Source: Rhodohalobacter sp. SW132
GTDB lineage: Bacteria; Bacteroidota; Rhodothermia; Balneolales; Balneolaceae
Length of the DNA: 64,000 nt
NCBI RefSeq assembly: GCF_003390325.1
Contig: NZ_QUOK01000008.1
Coordinates: 124,001-188,000 of the forward strand
Direction of reading: 5' to 3'
Shown here: positions 19,610 through 27,895 of the stretch, one piece after another
How positions within the stretch are numbered: position 1 is the stretch's first letter
Layout of the letters: every line of letters starts with the position of its first letter
Notes under the pieces: generated by a model
Database searches by the model: none
What the model was told of the DNA's origin: nothing
Seen by the model: the letters and a program-made list of their open reading frames with translations, nothing else
Made by a program: the position numbers and the translations under genes

Positions 19610-20740
19610 TTATTTTTTGCCGGATCGATTTACTCCTTCTCTGAACAACTTAACGTCCGATTTTCTTTGCTCCGGAGTTTTTGTGTACTTATCAAGCCAG
19701 CGCATATCCAGCACATACTTCAACACGGCATACATCCTGCCCTTCAGAACCCATCGGTTCATGATGAAAAAAGCAGAATCTGGCCCGTTTGAAATAATCA
19801 GGGGATTCGTGAAGTAGGGTTTGTAGTTGGTCAGCGGCCGGCCGAGAATAGCCGCTTTGATATTTTTCCTGAGTACAATTCCCTGCTTCACCGCATGTAC
19901 GCCAATCTGTTGATAATCTTTCCCGTTCACATCAGCCACATCACCCGCCGCAAAAACGGTAGGATTTCCCCGCACCCGGAGCGACTCTTCAGTTAATATG
20001 CGACCTTTTGTACCGGTTTTGAAATTGTGATTTATTGAAACGGATCCCGGCTGGTTGCCCGCCGCAAGAATTACTTCATCAAACGCTTTGGTGAAGCCAG
20101 TTGAAGTTTCTTCCCCGGTAATCACTGCCACACCCCGCTCTTTCAAAATAGATGTAACTTCATCCGACAGCTTAGCGGGGTAAGATGAGAGCAAGCGATC
20201 ATTGTTATCAATAATCGTAATGTCTGAACTGTGCTTAAATTCAGGATGTGAAACGTTCATGGCAAGTTCAGACCCGGCTGCTCCTCCCCCGATGATCAGA
20301 AGCTTCCGCACCGAACCGGACACTAATTTCTCCCTGAGTTTCAGCAGCTTCGACATCGGCTTCACGGGCGAAATATTTTCTCCGTCAATAACCGGCCTGG
20401 TTGATGCTCCCACATTCAAAAGAAGGTAATCATAAGAAATGGTACTGCCTTCTGAGGTGGTTACTGTATTCTTTTTCTCATTGACCGATATGACTCTGCC
20501 TGCTGTAAATGGCACGTCGCAGCGTTCACACAGATTTTTCAGGTCAACGGCGGTTTGATTCCATTCATAAAATCCCGCCATAAATTGCGGCAGTGCGCCG
20601 GAGTAAATCAGGTACGGCTTTGCCGATATCAGTCTGATGCTGATATCATGCTCTTTCCACTTTCTCCCCATCTTGATAACCGGCAGCGAGGCATGACCTC
20701 CGCCAACGATTAGTAAGGTTTTTATAGCGGATGATTCCAT
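19610..20740 (-). CDS. FAD-dependent NAD(P)/quinone oxidoreductase (NDH-2/SQR-like fold)
   Basis: Seen in 376 aa: an N-terminal FAD dinucleotide motif LLIVGGGHASLP, a second nucleotide motif LLIIGGGAAGSELA (about residue 150), and a C-terminal FAD motif VFAAGDVAD. Redox-active CxxC is lacking, so it belongs with NDH-2, SQR or SelD-linked FAD oxidoreductases rather than disulfide reductases. One base separates it from the DsrE-like gene and it shares an operon with the GntR regulator, divergent to sqr. Its likely task is a flavin step in sulfur or quinone redox chemistry (inference). The C terminus (KGRMYAVLKYVLDMRW) is amphipathic and could contact the membrane. Confidence 0.85.
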   Translation of the reverse strand: MESSAIKTLLIVGGGHASLPVIKMGRKWKEHDISIRLISAKPYLIYSGALPQFMAGFYEWNQTAVDLKNLCERCDVPFTAGRVISVNEKKNTVTTSEGSTISYDYLLLNVGASTRPVIDGENISPVKPMSKLLKLREKLVSGSVRKLLIIGGGAAGSELAMNVSHPEFKHSSDITIIDNNDRLLSSYPAKLSDEVTSILKERGVAVITGEETSTGFTKAFDEVILAAGNQPGSVSINHNFKTGTKGRILTEESLRVRGNPTVFAAGDVADVNGKDYQQIGVHAVKQGIVLRKNIKAAILGRPLTNYKPYFTNPLIISNGPDSAFFIMNRWVLKGRMYAVLKYVLDMRWLDKYTKTPEQRKSDVKLFREGVNRSGKK

Positions 20741-20741
20741 T

Positions 20742-21167
20742 TCAGAATGTGAAATATCTCACACCTTCTCTCCTCATATATTCTGCGACCTCAGGCGGAG
20801 CGGCAACCCCAATACCATCAGTTAGATCCTCTTCCGTATACTCCCGGTTAGGCAAGAAAATTCCACAGACTTCTACGTTTACACCGCGGTCGATTAGTCC
20901 GTTCAGCAGCTGTTTCGGGGAACGGTTGGCGGGGGCAAATTCGGGAGATTCCACACCTCTGATCGCCAGTTCGCCGGCTTCACTACAGAGAAGAACCCGG
21001 ACAGCTACATCCTGATTGGCGGATTGAGTTGCAAGTACCATCGCCATCATTTGCGTTTCAGCATCACCGGAAGTGAGTACCATAAAAAGGTCTTCTGATG
21101 AATTGTCATTGCCGGATAGTGCAGTCATAGGCGCGAATATGATGAATAACAGGAGAATGAGTTTCAT
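20742..21167 (-). CDS. Exported DsrE-family-like protein
   Basis: Seen: 141 aa from ATG 21167 (an in-frame ATG at 21179 gives a four-residue longer form). A signal peptide (LILLLFIIFAPMTALS) is followed by a DsrE/DsrF-like domain: LFMVLTSGDAETQMMAMVLA, a VRVLLCSEAGELAIRG strand, LLNGLIDRGVNVEVCGIF with a candidate active Cys, and PPEVAEYM near the end. Family knowledge: DsrE-like proteins carry sulfane sulfur on a cysteine. It sits between the regulator (2-15 bases upstream, depending on the start) and the FAD oxidoreductase (1 base downstream) in a sulfur island, so a periplasmic sulfur-binding role is plausible but not proven. Confidence 0.8.
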   Translation of the reverse strand: MKLILLLFIIFAPMTALSGNDNSSEDLFMVLTSGDAETQMMAMVLATQSANQDVAVRVLLCSEAGELAIRGVESPEFAPANRSPKQLLNGLIDRGVNVEVCGIFLPNREYTEEDLTDGIGVAAPPEVAEYMRREGVRYFTF

Positions 21168-21181
21168 ATTGAAATACATTT

Positions 21182-21970
21182 TTATTGGGATTTAAACACA
21201 GGCACAAATTCCTTGAGCGGCATTTCAGTTGAAGTCGGATCGTTTTGATTCCGTTCAAGCGTCATTTCGTAAATGACCTTGTCGCTTCTGTAAAATCGTT
21301 TCTGGTAGTAAACGGCTTTTCCGCCAATCGTAAATGATGTCCTGTCGATCAGCAGCAGCGGTGAATTTTTGGGGACTTTCAGATCAGACGCAAGCTGATC
21401 ATCCGCTATTTCGGCAGTCATCCGGTAGCATCCGCGAACAATGGGAATATCGTAATTCTCTTCGAGCTGGCGATAAATGGTGGTCTCGCCAAGATTCTCT
21501 TTATCCAGAAGCTGTCCGTATAGAATGGGCAGCCATGTGCTGTCGAACGCCACCGGCTCACCGTCGCCCAGCCTCAGCCGGTCGATGCGTATCACTTTTG
21601 TGCCCTCTTCGATCTCCAGGATACCGGCCAGCCAGTCGGGTGCATCCACCGTTATAAAATCACGAACTTCCGATGAAGCTTTCAACCCGGCTTTGGCCAT
21701 ATCCTCGTTAAAATCGGTTAGGCGAATCAGATTATGAGGCGCCCGCTCATCGCTAACAAAAGATCCAAGCCCCTGGCACCGATATATTATGGATTCACTT
21801 TCAAGCGACTGAAGGGCTCTGCGGATCGTTACCCTGCTTACATCAAACTTTTTGGCCAGTTCATTTTCAGAAGGGAGCTTTTCATCCGGTTTAAACTCAC
21901 CTGCTTCAATTTGGGTTCGAAGCCAGTTGGTGATCTGTGCGTGTCGCGGTATACCGTCCTTTAATTTCAT
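21182..21970 (-). CDS. GntR/HutC-family transcriptional regulator
   Basis: Seen in 262 aa: an N-terminal winged helix (about residues 10-75; LPSENELAKKFDVSRVTIRRALQSL, then the wing GLGSFV) and a C-terminal UTRA effector domain (about 95-250; DRLRLGDGEPVAFDSTWLP, YQKRFYRSD). It is the first gene of a three-gene unit and lies 133 bases from the divergent sqr gene. The shared spacer has an inverted repeat with HutC-type GT-N4-AC core (22034-22055). It therefore probably represses both directions and is relieved by a sulfur-related small molecule (inference). Sulfide operons are better known to use ArsR-type (BigR, SqrR), CsoR-type (CstR) or sigma54-dependent (FisR) regulators, so a GntR type is unusual. 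Confidence 0.9.
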   Translation of the reverse strand: MKLKDGIPRHAQITNWLRTQIEAGEFKPDEKLPSENELAKKFDVSRVTIRRALQSLESESIIYRCQGLGSFVSDERAPHNLIRLTDFNEDMAKAGLKASSEVRDFITVDAPDWLAGILEIEEGTKVIRIDRLRLGDGEPVAFDSTWLPILYGQLLDKENLGETTIYRQLEENYDIPIVRGCYRMTAEIADDQLASDLKVPKNSPLLLIDRTSFTIGGKAVYYQKRFYRSDKVIYEMTLERNQNDPTSTEMPLKEFVPVFKSQ

Positions 21971-22033
21971 GAATGTACTTTAGTTTACTTAGCTTTATAA
22001 AGATTCAATATAATGAGAGATACCCTAATTATC

Positions 22034-22055
22034 AATACTTGTATTTACATGTATT
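22034..22055. promoter_or_regulatory. Candidate GntR operator (inverted repeat)
   Basis: Arms AATACTTGT and ACATGTATT (8 of 9 positions complementary) around an ATTT spacer. The core GT-ATTT-AC fits the yGTnTAnACnr-type site of HutC-subfamily GntR proteins. It lies midway in the 133-base divergent spacer between the regulator and sqr. Confidence 0.55.
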
Positions 22056-22103
22056 TCTATTTAGCTTTCTTTAAATAATAAAAAACCAATTAGGAACAGC
22101 TCT

Positions 22104-23363
22104 ATGGAAAATTTAAGAACATATACGGGGAAAAATGTGAAGCCTGATAAGGCTCGTCCGTACGCTAATCACCACCAGTTTTTAATAATAGGTGGTGGTA
22201 CCGGCGGGATCACCGCAGCTGCACAGCTCAAGAAAAAACTAAAAAAGCCGGATATTGCAATTATAGAGCCTTCCGATGTGCACTACTACCAGCCCATGTG
22301 GACTTTTAATGGTGCGGGGGTTTTTGATAAAGAAAAATCAAAGAAATTAATGAAGGATATTATGCCCAACGATGTGGCCTGGATTAAAGATTATGTGGTT
22401 GCTTTTCATCCTGAGCAGAATATCGTTGAAACGGAATGTGGTACATTCTACTCTTATGAGTTCCTGGTGGTTGCACCGGGTATACAGGTTGACTGGGATG
22501 CCATACCTGGCCTTGCAGAAAATATCGGAACAAAAGGTATTTGCAGTATTTACGCCTACAATCAGGTAGATTATGTGCATGAATGTATTCATATGTTGAA
22601 GGAAGGCCGTGCACTCTTCACACAGCCTAACACCAAGTTTAAATGCGGGGGAGCGCCACAAAAAATCATGTATCTGTCATCAGACTCATGGAAAAACAGT
22701 GGAGCCTTACATGATATAGACGTGACGTTTACCAGTGCAGGATCGGTGATCTTTGGGGTACCCGAGATTGCCGAAGCGCTGCAGCCGGTTATTAAGCGAT
22801 ACGGGATTGACGTTAAACTTCTGCATAATCTGAAGGAGATTAAAGCTGACGAAAAAATTGCCGTTTACGACATTATGAAAGATGGAAAACCGGTGGACGA
22901 GATGGAAATTGAGTATGATATGCTGCACGTTACCCCACCTATGAGTTCGCCTGATTTTATAAAGAACAGCCCGCTTGCAGATTCAGAGGGATGGGTTGAT
23001 GTTGATAAGCATTCACTTCAGCATAAAAAGTATCCGAACATATTCTCATTGGGAGATGCAGGCAGTACGCCTAACGCAAAAACCGGTGCGGCTGTACGCA
23101 AGCAGGCCCCTGTAGTTACGGGCAACCTGGCATCACTGCAAAAGGAGGGGAAAATTGATGAAAATTTCATTTATGACGGTTACGGGTCCTGCCCGCTAAT
23201 CACTGGCTACAATAAGTTAATTCTTGCTGAATTTGATTACGAGAATAAAATGACCCCATCTTTCCCTTTTAACCAAGCTAAAGAGCGCCGGAGTATGTAC
23301 CACATGAAAAAGGATTTACTGCCAATGATCTATTGGCAGGGAATGCTGAAAGGGAGGGCGTAA
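22104..23363 (+). CDS. sqr: Sulfide:quinone oxidoreductase
   Basis: Seen in 419 aa: an N-terminal FAD motif FLIIGGGTGGITAAAQL, YQPMWTFNGAG, and a C-terminal IFSLGDAGS. Both catalytic cysteines of type II (mitochondrial-like) SQR are present: Cys181 in KFKCGGAPQK and Cys363 in YGSCPLITGYNK. Family knowledge: oxidises H2S at the membrane surface, passes electrons to quinone and leaves a persulfide on an acceptor. Weak AGGAAC spacing at 22091-22096 supports the ATG. It is divergent from the GntR unit and followed 85 bases later by the sulfur transporter genes, starting a plus-strand sulfur operon. Confidence 0.94.
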   Translation: MENLRTYTGKNVKPDKARPYANHHQFLIIGGGTGGITAAAQLKKKLKKPDIAIIEPSDVHYYQPMWTFNGAGVFDKEKSKKLMKDIMPNDVAWIKDYVVAFHPEQNIVETECGTFYSYEFLVVAPGIQVDWDAIPGLAENIGTKGICSIYAYNQVDYVHECIHMLKEGRALFTQPNTKFKCGGAPQKIMYLSSDSWKNSGALHDIDVTFTSAGSVIFGVPEIAEALQPVIKRYGIDVKLLHNLKEIKADEKIAVYDIMKDGKPVDEMEIEYDMLHVTPPMSSPDFIKNSPLADSEGWVDVDKHSLQHKKYPNIFSLGDAGSTPNAKTGAAVRKQAPVVTGNLASLQKEGKIDENFIYDGYGSCPLITGYNKLILAEFDYENKMTPSFPFNQAKERRSMYHMKKDLLPMIYWQGMLKGRA

Positions 23364-23448
23364 GAATTACTAAACCAACTTGTATTGACAAGTTCATACA
23401 AGTTCAGTATCTTTATCTCAGAAACAAAAAATAAACGAATTTAAAATC

Positions 23449-24012
23449 ATGTTAGACTTTTTATATCAACCATGGCCTTGGTATGTGGCCGGTCCCATTA
23501 TCGGATTAACCGTACCCGTTTTACTACTTCTTGGCGGTAAAATGTTTGGGGTGTCTGCCAATCTCCGGCACGCCTGTGCAGCCTGTAACTTCGGGAACGT
23601 TGAATTCTTCAACTACGACTGGAAAACAGCCGGTAAGTGGAATTTCACCTTCTTAATTGGAACCGTTTTAGGTGGTTTTTTAGGCGGATACATATTCGCC
23701 AACCCGGAACCAATAGCCCTGGCGGCTTCAACGATAGCTGACCTGCAGTCGCTCGGAATAACAGACTTCAGCGGACTGGTTCCTGATGATCTGTTTGCCT
23801 GGGATATGCTTGGAACCGGCGTTGGGCTCACCGTATTAGTGCTTGGTGGATTTTTGGTTGGATTTGGAGCGCGATACGCCGGCGGCTGTACTTCAGGCCA
23901 CGCAATCTCAGGCTTATCAGACCTTCAGATGGCCTCACTGATCGCCGTAATCGGTTTCTTCATCGGCGGATTGATCATGACATTCTTCATCTATCCAATC
24001 ATACTGAATTAA
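23449..24012 (+). CDS. YeeE/YedE-family sulfur transporter, first half
   Basis: Seen in 187 aa: about five hydrophobic segments, with HACAACNFGNVEFF (conserved Cys) and GARYAGGCTSGHAISGLS, the second conserved Cys loop of YeeE/YedE (TsuA-like) transporters. Family knowledge: these carry thiosulfate or related sulfur species across the inner membrane through cysteine-lined paths. The protein is half-length compared with fused YeeE; the next gene, 16 bases on, supplies the other half. Placed right after sqr, so it probably moves sulfane sulfur or thiosulfate linked to sulfide oxidation (inference). Confidence 0.9.
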   Translation: MLDFLYQPWPWYVAGPIIGLTVPVLLLLGGKMFGVSANLRHACAACNFGNVEFFNYDWKTAGKWNFTFLIGTVLGGFLGGYIFANPEPIALAASTIADLQSLGITDFSGLVPDDLFAWDMLGTGVGLTVLVLGGFLVGFGARYAGGCTSGHAISGLSDLQMASLIAVIGFFIGGLIMTFFIYPIILN

Positions 24013-24028
24013 TTTAGAGGACAGAAAA

Positions 24029-24454
24029 ATGAAATTTTCAGAATATTTAAAATACCTGTTAATCGGTACAGCCTTTGGTTTTGTACTGGTAAAATCAGAA
24101 GTAGTATCCTGGTTCAGAATCCAGGAAATGTTTCGGTTTGATGATTTCCACATGTATGGAGTTATCGGATTAGCCGTGATTGTCGGGATAATATCCGTGC
24201 AGATCATAAAACGAAATAACATGAAAGATGCGCAGGGAAACCCCATTTCGATTCCGCCCAAAGATGCATCTCAGGTTAAGCGATACCTGATTGGCGGAAG
24301 TATGTTCGGATTAGGGTGGGCTCTTTTAGGGGCGTGTCCGGGCCCGATGTTTGCACTGCTTGGAAGTGGATTAACCATAATGGTGATCCCGATTTTGGCA
24401 GCACTTGCCGGCACATATACGTATGGTGTTTTGAGGGATAAATTACCGCATTGA
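24029..24454 (+). CDS. YeeE/YedE-family sulfur transporter, second half (DUF6691-like)
   Basis: Seen in 141 aa: about four hydrophobic segments and the conserved loop GWALLGACPGPMFALLGSG with the Cys equivalent to the one in YeeE C-terminal halves. A good ribosome site (AGAGGAC) precedes the ATG at 24029. It is separated by 16 bases from the first half, so the two are almost certainly made together as a two-chain transporter. A palindromic repeat element follows 23 bases after the stop, before the persulfide dioxygenase gene. Confidence 0.9.
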   Translation: MKFSEYLKYLLIGTAFGFVLVKSEVVSWFRIQEMFRFDDFHMYGVIGLAVIVGIISVQIIKRNNMKDAQGNPISIPPKDASQVKRYLIGGSMFGLGWALLGACPGPMFALLGSGLTIMVIPILAALAGTYTYGVLRDKLPH

Positions 24455-24477
24455 TGGGGTTAGGGCTGGAAATTAAA

Positions 24478-24640
24478 AGTCCCCCTTTGAAGGGGGCAGG
24501 CATTAGCGCAGCTTATGCCGGGGGATGACTTGAAGAGCATGGTTTATAGGTTGAATTAGAAGTTTTATCAACGCCTGGGTGAATCATCCCCCAATCTAAA
24601 AGCTAAGCGCTTTTAGATATCCCCCCTTCGAAGGGGGACT
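24478..24640. repeat. MITE-like palindromic element in the sulfur operon
   Basis: Outer arms AGTCCCCCTTTGAAGGGGG and CCCCCCTTCGAAGGGGGACT are near-perfect inverted repeats and each is itself self-complementary. Inner arms GGGGGATGACT / AATCATCCCCC and a perfect 10-bp hairpin ATCTAAAAGC/GCTTTTAGAT (24595-24619) nest inside. No coding capacity. It probably folds as a long cruciform or RNA hairpin and could affect expression of the downstream dioxygenase gene. Confidence 0.75.
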
Positions 24641-24685
24641 ATTTCACGAATATCAAACAACAAAACAACCAATAGGAGAAATCTT

Positions 24686-26095
24686 ATGTATTTCAAACAA
24701 TTCTTTGACGAAAAACTGGCGCAGTACGCCTACATGGTAGGCTGCCAAGCCAATGGAACAGCTGTAGTAATTGACCCGATGCGGGATATCGATCAGTATA
24801 TCGATCATGCTGCAAAACAGGGGTTAACCATTACAGCCGCTGTTGATACACACATTCACGCCGATTACATTTCCGGGTTGCGGGAATTTGCTGAACGGGG
24901 AGTAAAGGTTTACGCATCTGACGAAGGCGATAAAGACTGGAAGTATGAGTGGCTGATCGGCAGTGACTACGATTATGAGTTTATGACCGATGGTGATGAG
25001 TTCAAAATTGGAAACATTACTATTAAAGCATGGCACACACCGGGACATACTCCTGAGCACCTGAGTTATTTCATCACCGATGGAGCCGCCGCAGATGAGC
25101 CGATGGGTGTTGCCACAGGCGATTTTGTATTTGTTGGTGATGTTGGACGGCCAGACCTGCTCGAGTCTGCAGCCGGGCAGCTGGATGTAATGGAACCCTC
25201 AGCCCGAACACTTTTCGGTACTGTAGAGCAGTTCAAAAAGCTTCCTGAGTATATGCAAGTCTGGCCAGGTCACGGTGCCGGGAGTGCATGCGGTAAAGCT
25301 CTGGGCGCCATTCCCGAAACCACGGTTGGCTATGAGCTTCGATACAATAGCTCAATCAAGTCAGCTACATCAGAAGATAGTTTTGTAGACTTTATTCTCG
25401 AAGGCCAGCCCGAACCGCCTCTCTATTTTGCCCGCATGAAAAGAGATAACAAAATTGGCCCGGCCCTGATCGGCGGATTACCCTCCGTAAATCGGCTAAA
25501 TTTGAACCAGATCAGCAAGCTTGCAGACAAGGAGAACGCCGTAGTACTTGATACAAGGGAGCTAAATGATTTTGCATCCGGACACATACCCGGTTCATTG
25601 CTTTCTCCATTAAATAAACAGTTCAACACCGTAGCGGGATCATACATAACGGAAGATGAGGATATCTACCTGGTAGTTGAAGAGCACCAACTTGAAGAGA
25701 CTGTGCGGGATCTCTACAGAATTGGCCTGGACCACGTAAAGGGATTTATTACAGCCAGGGATCTGCTGCTCTACAAAGAACAGGATGGCGCGATGGATAC
25801 CCTTGAGCTGGTCAGATTTGATGTGGTCGAAGACCTGGGAACTGAAGAACAGGTTCTGGATGTAAGAAAAGCTTCAGAATACAAAGAAAACCATATCGAC
25901 GGCGCTATTAACTCCGCGCATACACGTCTGCTTGCTAACATAGACGACCTGCCAAAAAACAAAAAGCTCTATGTCCACTGTATGACAGGCGGCCGGTCGG
26001 CAGTGGCAGCCGCTTTTCTGAAAAAGAAAGGCTTTGAAGTTGCCCTGATCGATGACAATTTTACCGAGTACATGAAAAACGTACCTGCTTCTTAA
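24686..26095 (+). CDS. Persulfide dioxygenase-rhodanese fusion (ETHE1-like MBL fold plus two rhodanese domains)
   Basis: Seen in 469 aa: a metallo-beta-lactamase fold (about 1-240) with THIHADY (His56, His58, Asp60), HTPGHTPEH (His121 region), FVGDVGRPD and WPGHGAGS, fitting the single-iron ETHE1 group, though Tyr61 takes the place of the last His of HxHxDH. Rhodanese domain 1 (about 255-350; VVLDTRELNDFASGHIPG) has no catalytic Cys loop; domain 2 (about 370-465; VLDVRKASEYKENHIDG) has Cys432 in CMTGGRS. Family knowledge: persulfide plus O2 gives sulfite; the rhodanese can move sulfane sulfur to or from thiosulfate. A strong AGGAG ribosome site precedes the ATG. It acts downstream of SQR. Confidence 0.92.
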   Translation: MYFKQFFDEKLAQYAYMVGCQANGTAVVIDPMRDIDQYIDHAAKQGLTITAAVDTHIHADYISGLREFAERGVKVYASDEGDKDWKYEWLIGSDYDYEFMTDGDEFKIGNITIKAWHTPGHTPEHLSYFITDGAAADEPMGVATGDFVFVGDVGRPDLLESAAGQLDVMEPSARTLFGTVEQFKKLPEYMQVWPGHGAGSACGKALGAIPETTVGYELRYNSSIKSATSEDSFVDFILEGQPEPPLYFARMKRDNKIGPALIGGLPSVNRLNLNQISKLADKENAVVLDTRELNDFASGHIPGSLLSPLNKQFNTVAGSYITEDEDIYLVVEEHQLEETVRDLYRIGLDHVKGFITARDLLLYKEQDGAMDTLELVRFDVVEDLGTEEQVLDVRKASEYKENHIDGAINSAHTRLLANIDDLPKNKKLYVHCMTGGRSAVAAAFLKKKGFEVALIDDNFTEYMKNVPAS

Positions 26096-26149
26096 CAAAA
26101 TCACACAGATGGCCGGTGAATCAGTATAGCCGGCCCTCTTTCTTCAACC

Positions 26150-27856
26150 ATGACTACCTTAGCTAAGCATATCATCAACTATTTCCCCCTGGCTGAAACG
26201 CTTAGACGTTATAATAAAGAGGCATTGAAGGGAGATCTCAGCGCCGGACTGACGATCGGCATCATGCTGATTCCACAAGGAATGGCGTACGCTTTAATTG
26301 CGGGATTGCCACCTGAATATGGTCTTTATGCAGCACTGGCGCCGCTTGTGATGTATGCTTTGATGGGAACTTCACGCCATCTTAGCGTGGGGCCGGTTGC
26401 ACTTGTCTCACTCCTTGTAGCGTCAGCCATCAATCCTTTAGCAAGTACCCCGGAAGAGTACATCGCCATGAGTATTCTTCTTGCACTACTGGTGGGCGGC
26501 CTGCAATTCCTTTTTGGGATTTTAAAACTGGGTTTTCTTGTCAACCTGCTCTCTCACCCTGTTCTTTCGGGATTTATTTCCGCGGCAGCGATCTACATCG
26601 GGCTGAGTCAGCTCCATCATGTTTTTGGAGTGGAATCGGTCTCTGGTGGATTACACGAAATTGTTTACGGTATCGCTCTTCAGCTGAACGAGGTTAGCGT
26701 GTGGACTCTTGTCGTTAGCATAGCTGCTATTATCATTCTTTTTGTATTCAAGAAAAAAGCACCTTCCATTCCCGGCCCAGTAGTTGTTGTGATTCTTGGA
26801 ATCGGACTGCTATATACTACAAATCTAAACCACCTTGGTGTATCTGTGGTAGGTGAAATTCCCCGCGGACTTCCCGGTTTTCAAATTCCGGTTATAAGCT
26901 GGGAAATGACGCAGGCTCTGTTCCCAATGGCGATGGCTATTGCCCTGGTTGGATATATGGAGGCCATTGCGGTGGCCAAAGCTGTTCAACAGAAATCAAA
27001 TGAGTACACTATCAATGCAAACCAGGAGCTGGCAGCAATCGGCACCGGCAATATTGTGGGAGCTTTTTTCCAGGCGTACCCGGGAACAGGAAGTTTTTCA
27101 CGTACGGCAGTCTCGTATGAATCGGGCGGAAAAACCCCCGTAACCAGCCTGTTTGCTGTAGCTGTGGTGGCCATCGCCCTAATGTTTTTAACACCGGTCT
27201 TCTACTACCTTCCCAAAGCCATTCTGGGAGCCATCATCATGCTGGCGGTTTACGGTTTGATTGATATTGAGCACTTTAAAAAATTATGGCAACTGAAACA
27301 CTACGACCGATACATGTTCCTCGCCACATTTGCCGGAACACTATTTGTTGGCATTAAAGAAGGAATTTTACTGGGTGTCACGCTTTCAGTTATCATGCTT
27401 GTCTACCGGTCGGCCCGTCCCAATGAAACGATACTAGGGCGCATTCCGGATACTCATGTTTTTCGAAATGTAGATCGTTACGAAACCGAGCGACAGAAAG
27501 AGATTCTGATTTACAGGTTTGATGCCCCTCTCCATTTTGCCAATGCAGAATTTTTCCGCAGACAGATTGATAAAATCATTAAAAATAATCCCTTCACAGA
27601 ATGCCTGATCCTGGACCTGAACGGTGTAAATGATATCGATTCTACAGGTTTGGATGAACTCTTTAAACTGAAAGAAGATCTTGGGGAGAAACACATCGAC
27701 CTTCACCTTACTGAGGTTAAAGCAAGAGTGAGAGACCTGATCAACCGAAAGAGCAAAAATCCGAATGATTGGCATTTTTTTATGACGATTGACGGAGCAA
27801 TTGAAGCCGCTGAGCAATCAGACCCGGATTTAAAAAATATCCATACTGATATTTAA
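26150..27856 (+). CDS. SulP-family anion transporter with STAS domain
   Basis: Seen in 568 aa: the SulP signature near the start (IGIMLIPQGMAYALIAGLPP), 10-12 hydrophobic segments (about 25-430), and a C-terminal STAS domain (about 455-560; RFDAPLHFANAEFF, LILDLNGVNDIDSTGLDEL). Family knowledge: the carriers move sulfate, bicarbonate or other anions through the inner membrane. Its position 54 bases after the persulfide dioxygenase suggests sulfite or sulfate transport, possibly disposal of the oxidation product (inference). Confidence 0.92.
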   Translation: MTTLAKHIINYFPLAETLRRYNKEALKGDLSAGLTIGIMLIPQGMAYALIAGLPPEYGLYAALAPLVMYALMGTSRHLSVGPVALVSLLVASAINPLASTPEEYIAMSILLALLVGGLQFLFGILKLGFLVNLLSHPVLSGFISAAAIYIGLSQLHHVFGVESVSGGLHEIVYGIALQLNEVSVWTLVVSIAAIIILFVFKKKAPSIPGPVVVVILGIGLLYTTNLNHLGVSVVGEIPRGLPGFQIPVISWEMTQALFPMAMAIALVGYMEAIAVAKAVQQKSNEYTINANQELAAIGTGNIVGAFFQAYPGTGSFSRTAVSYESGGKTPVTSLFAVAVVAIALMFLTPVFYYLPKAILGAIIMLAVYGLIDIEHFKKLWQLKHYDRYMFLATFAGTLFVGIKEGILLGVTLSVIMLVYRSARPNETILGRIPDTHVFRNVDRYETERQKEILIYRFDAPLHFANAEFFRRQIDKIIKNNPFTECLILDLNGVNDIDSTGLDELFKLKEDLGEKHIDLHLTEVKARVRDLINRKSKNPNDWHFFMTIDGAIEAAEQSDPDLKNIHTDI

Positions 27857-27895
27857 TAAACCGGAGGGGGCCAAACCACCTGACACGCAAAAATC

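Noticed and set aside
19610-20740. A second sulfide:quinone oxidoreductase
   Set aside because: It has the FAD fold but lacks the paired catalytic cysteines of SQR, so it was called only as an NDH-2/SQR-like oxidoreductase.
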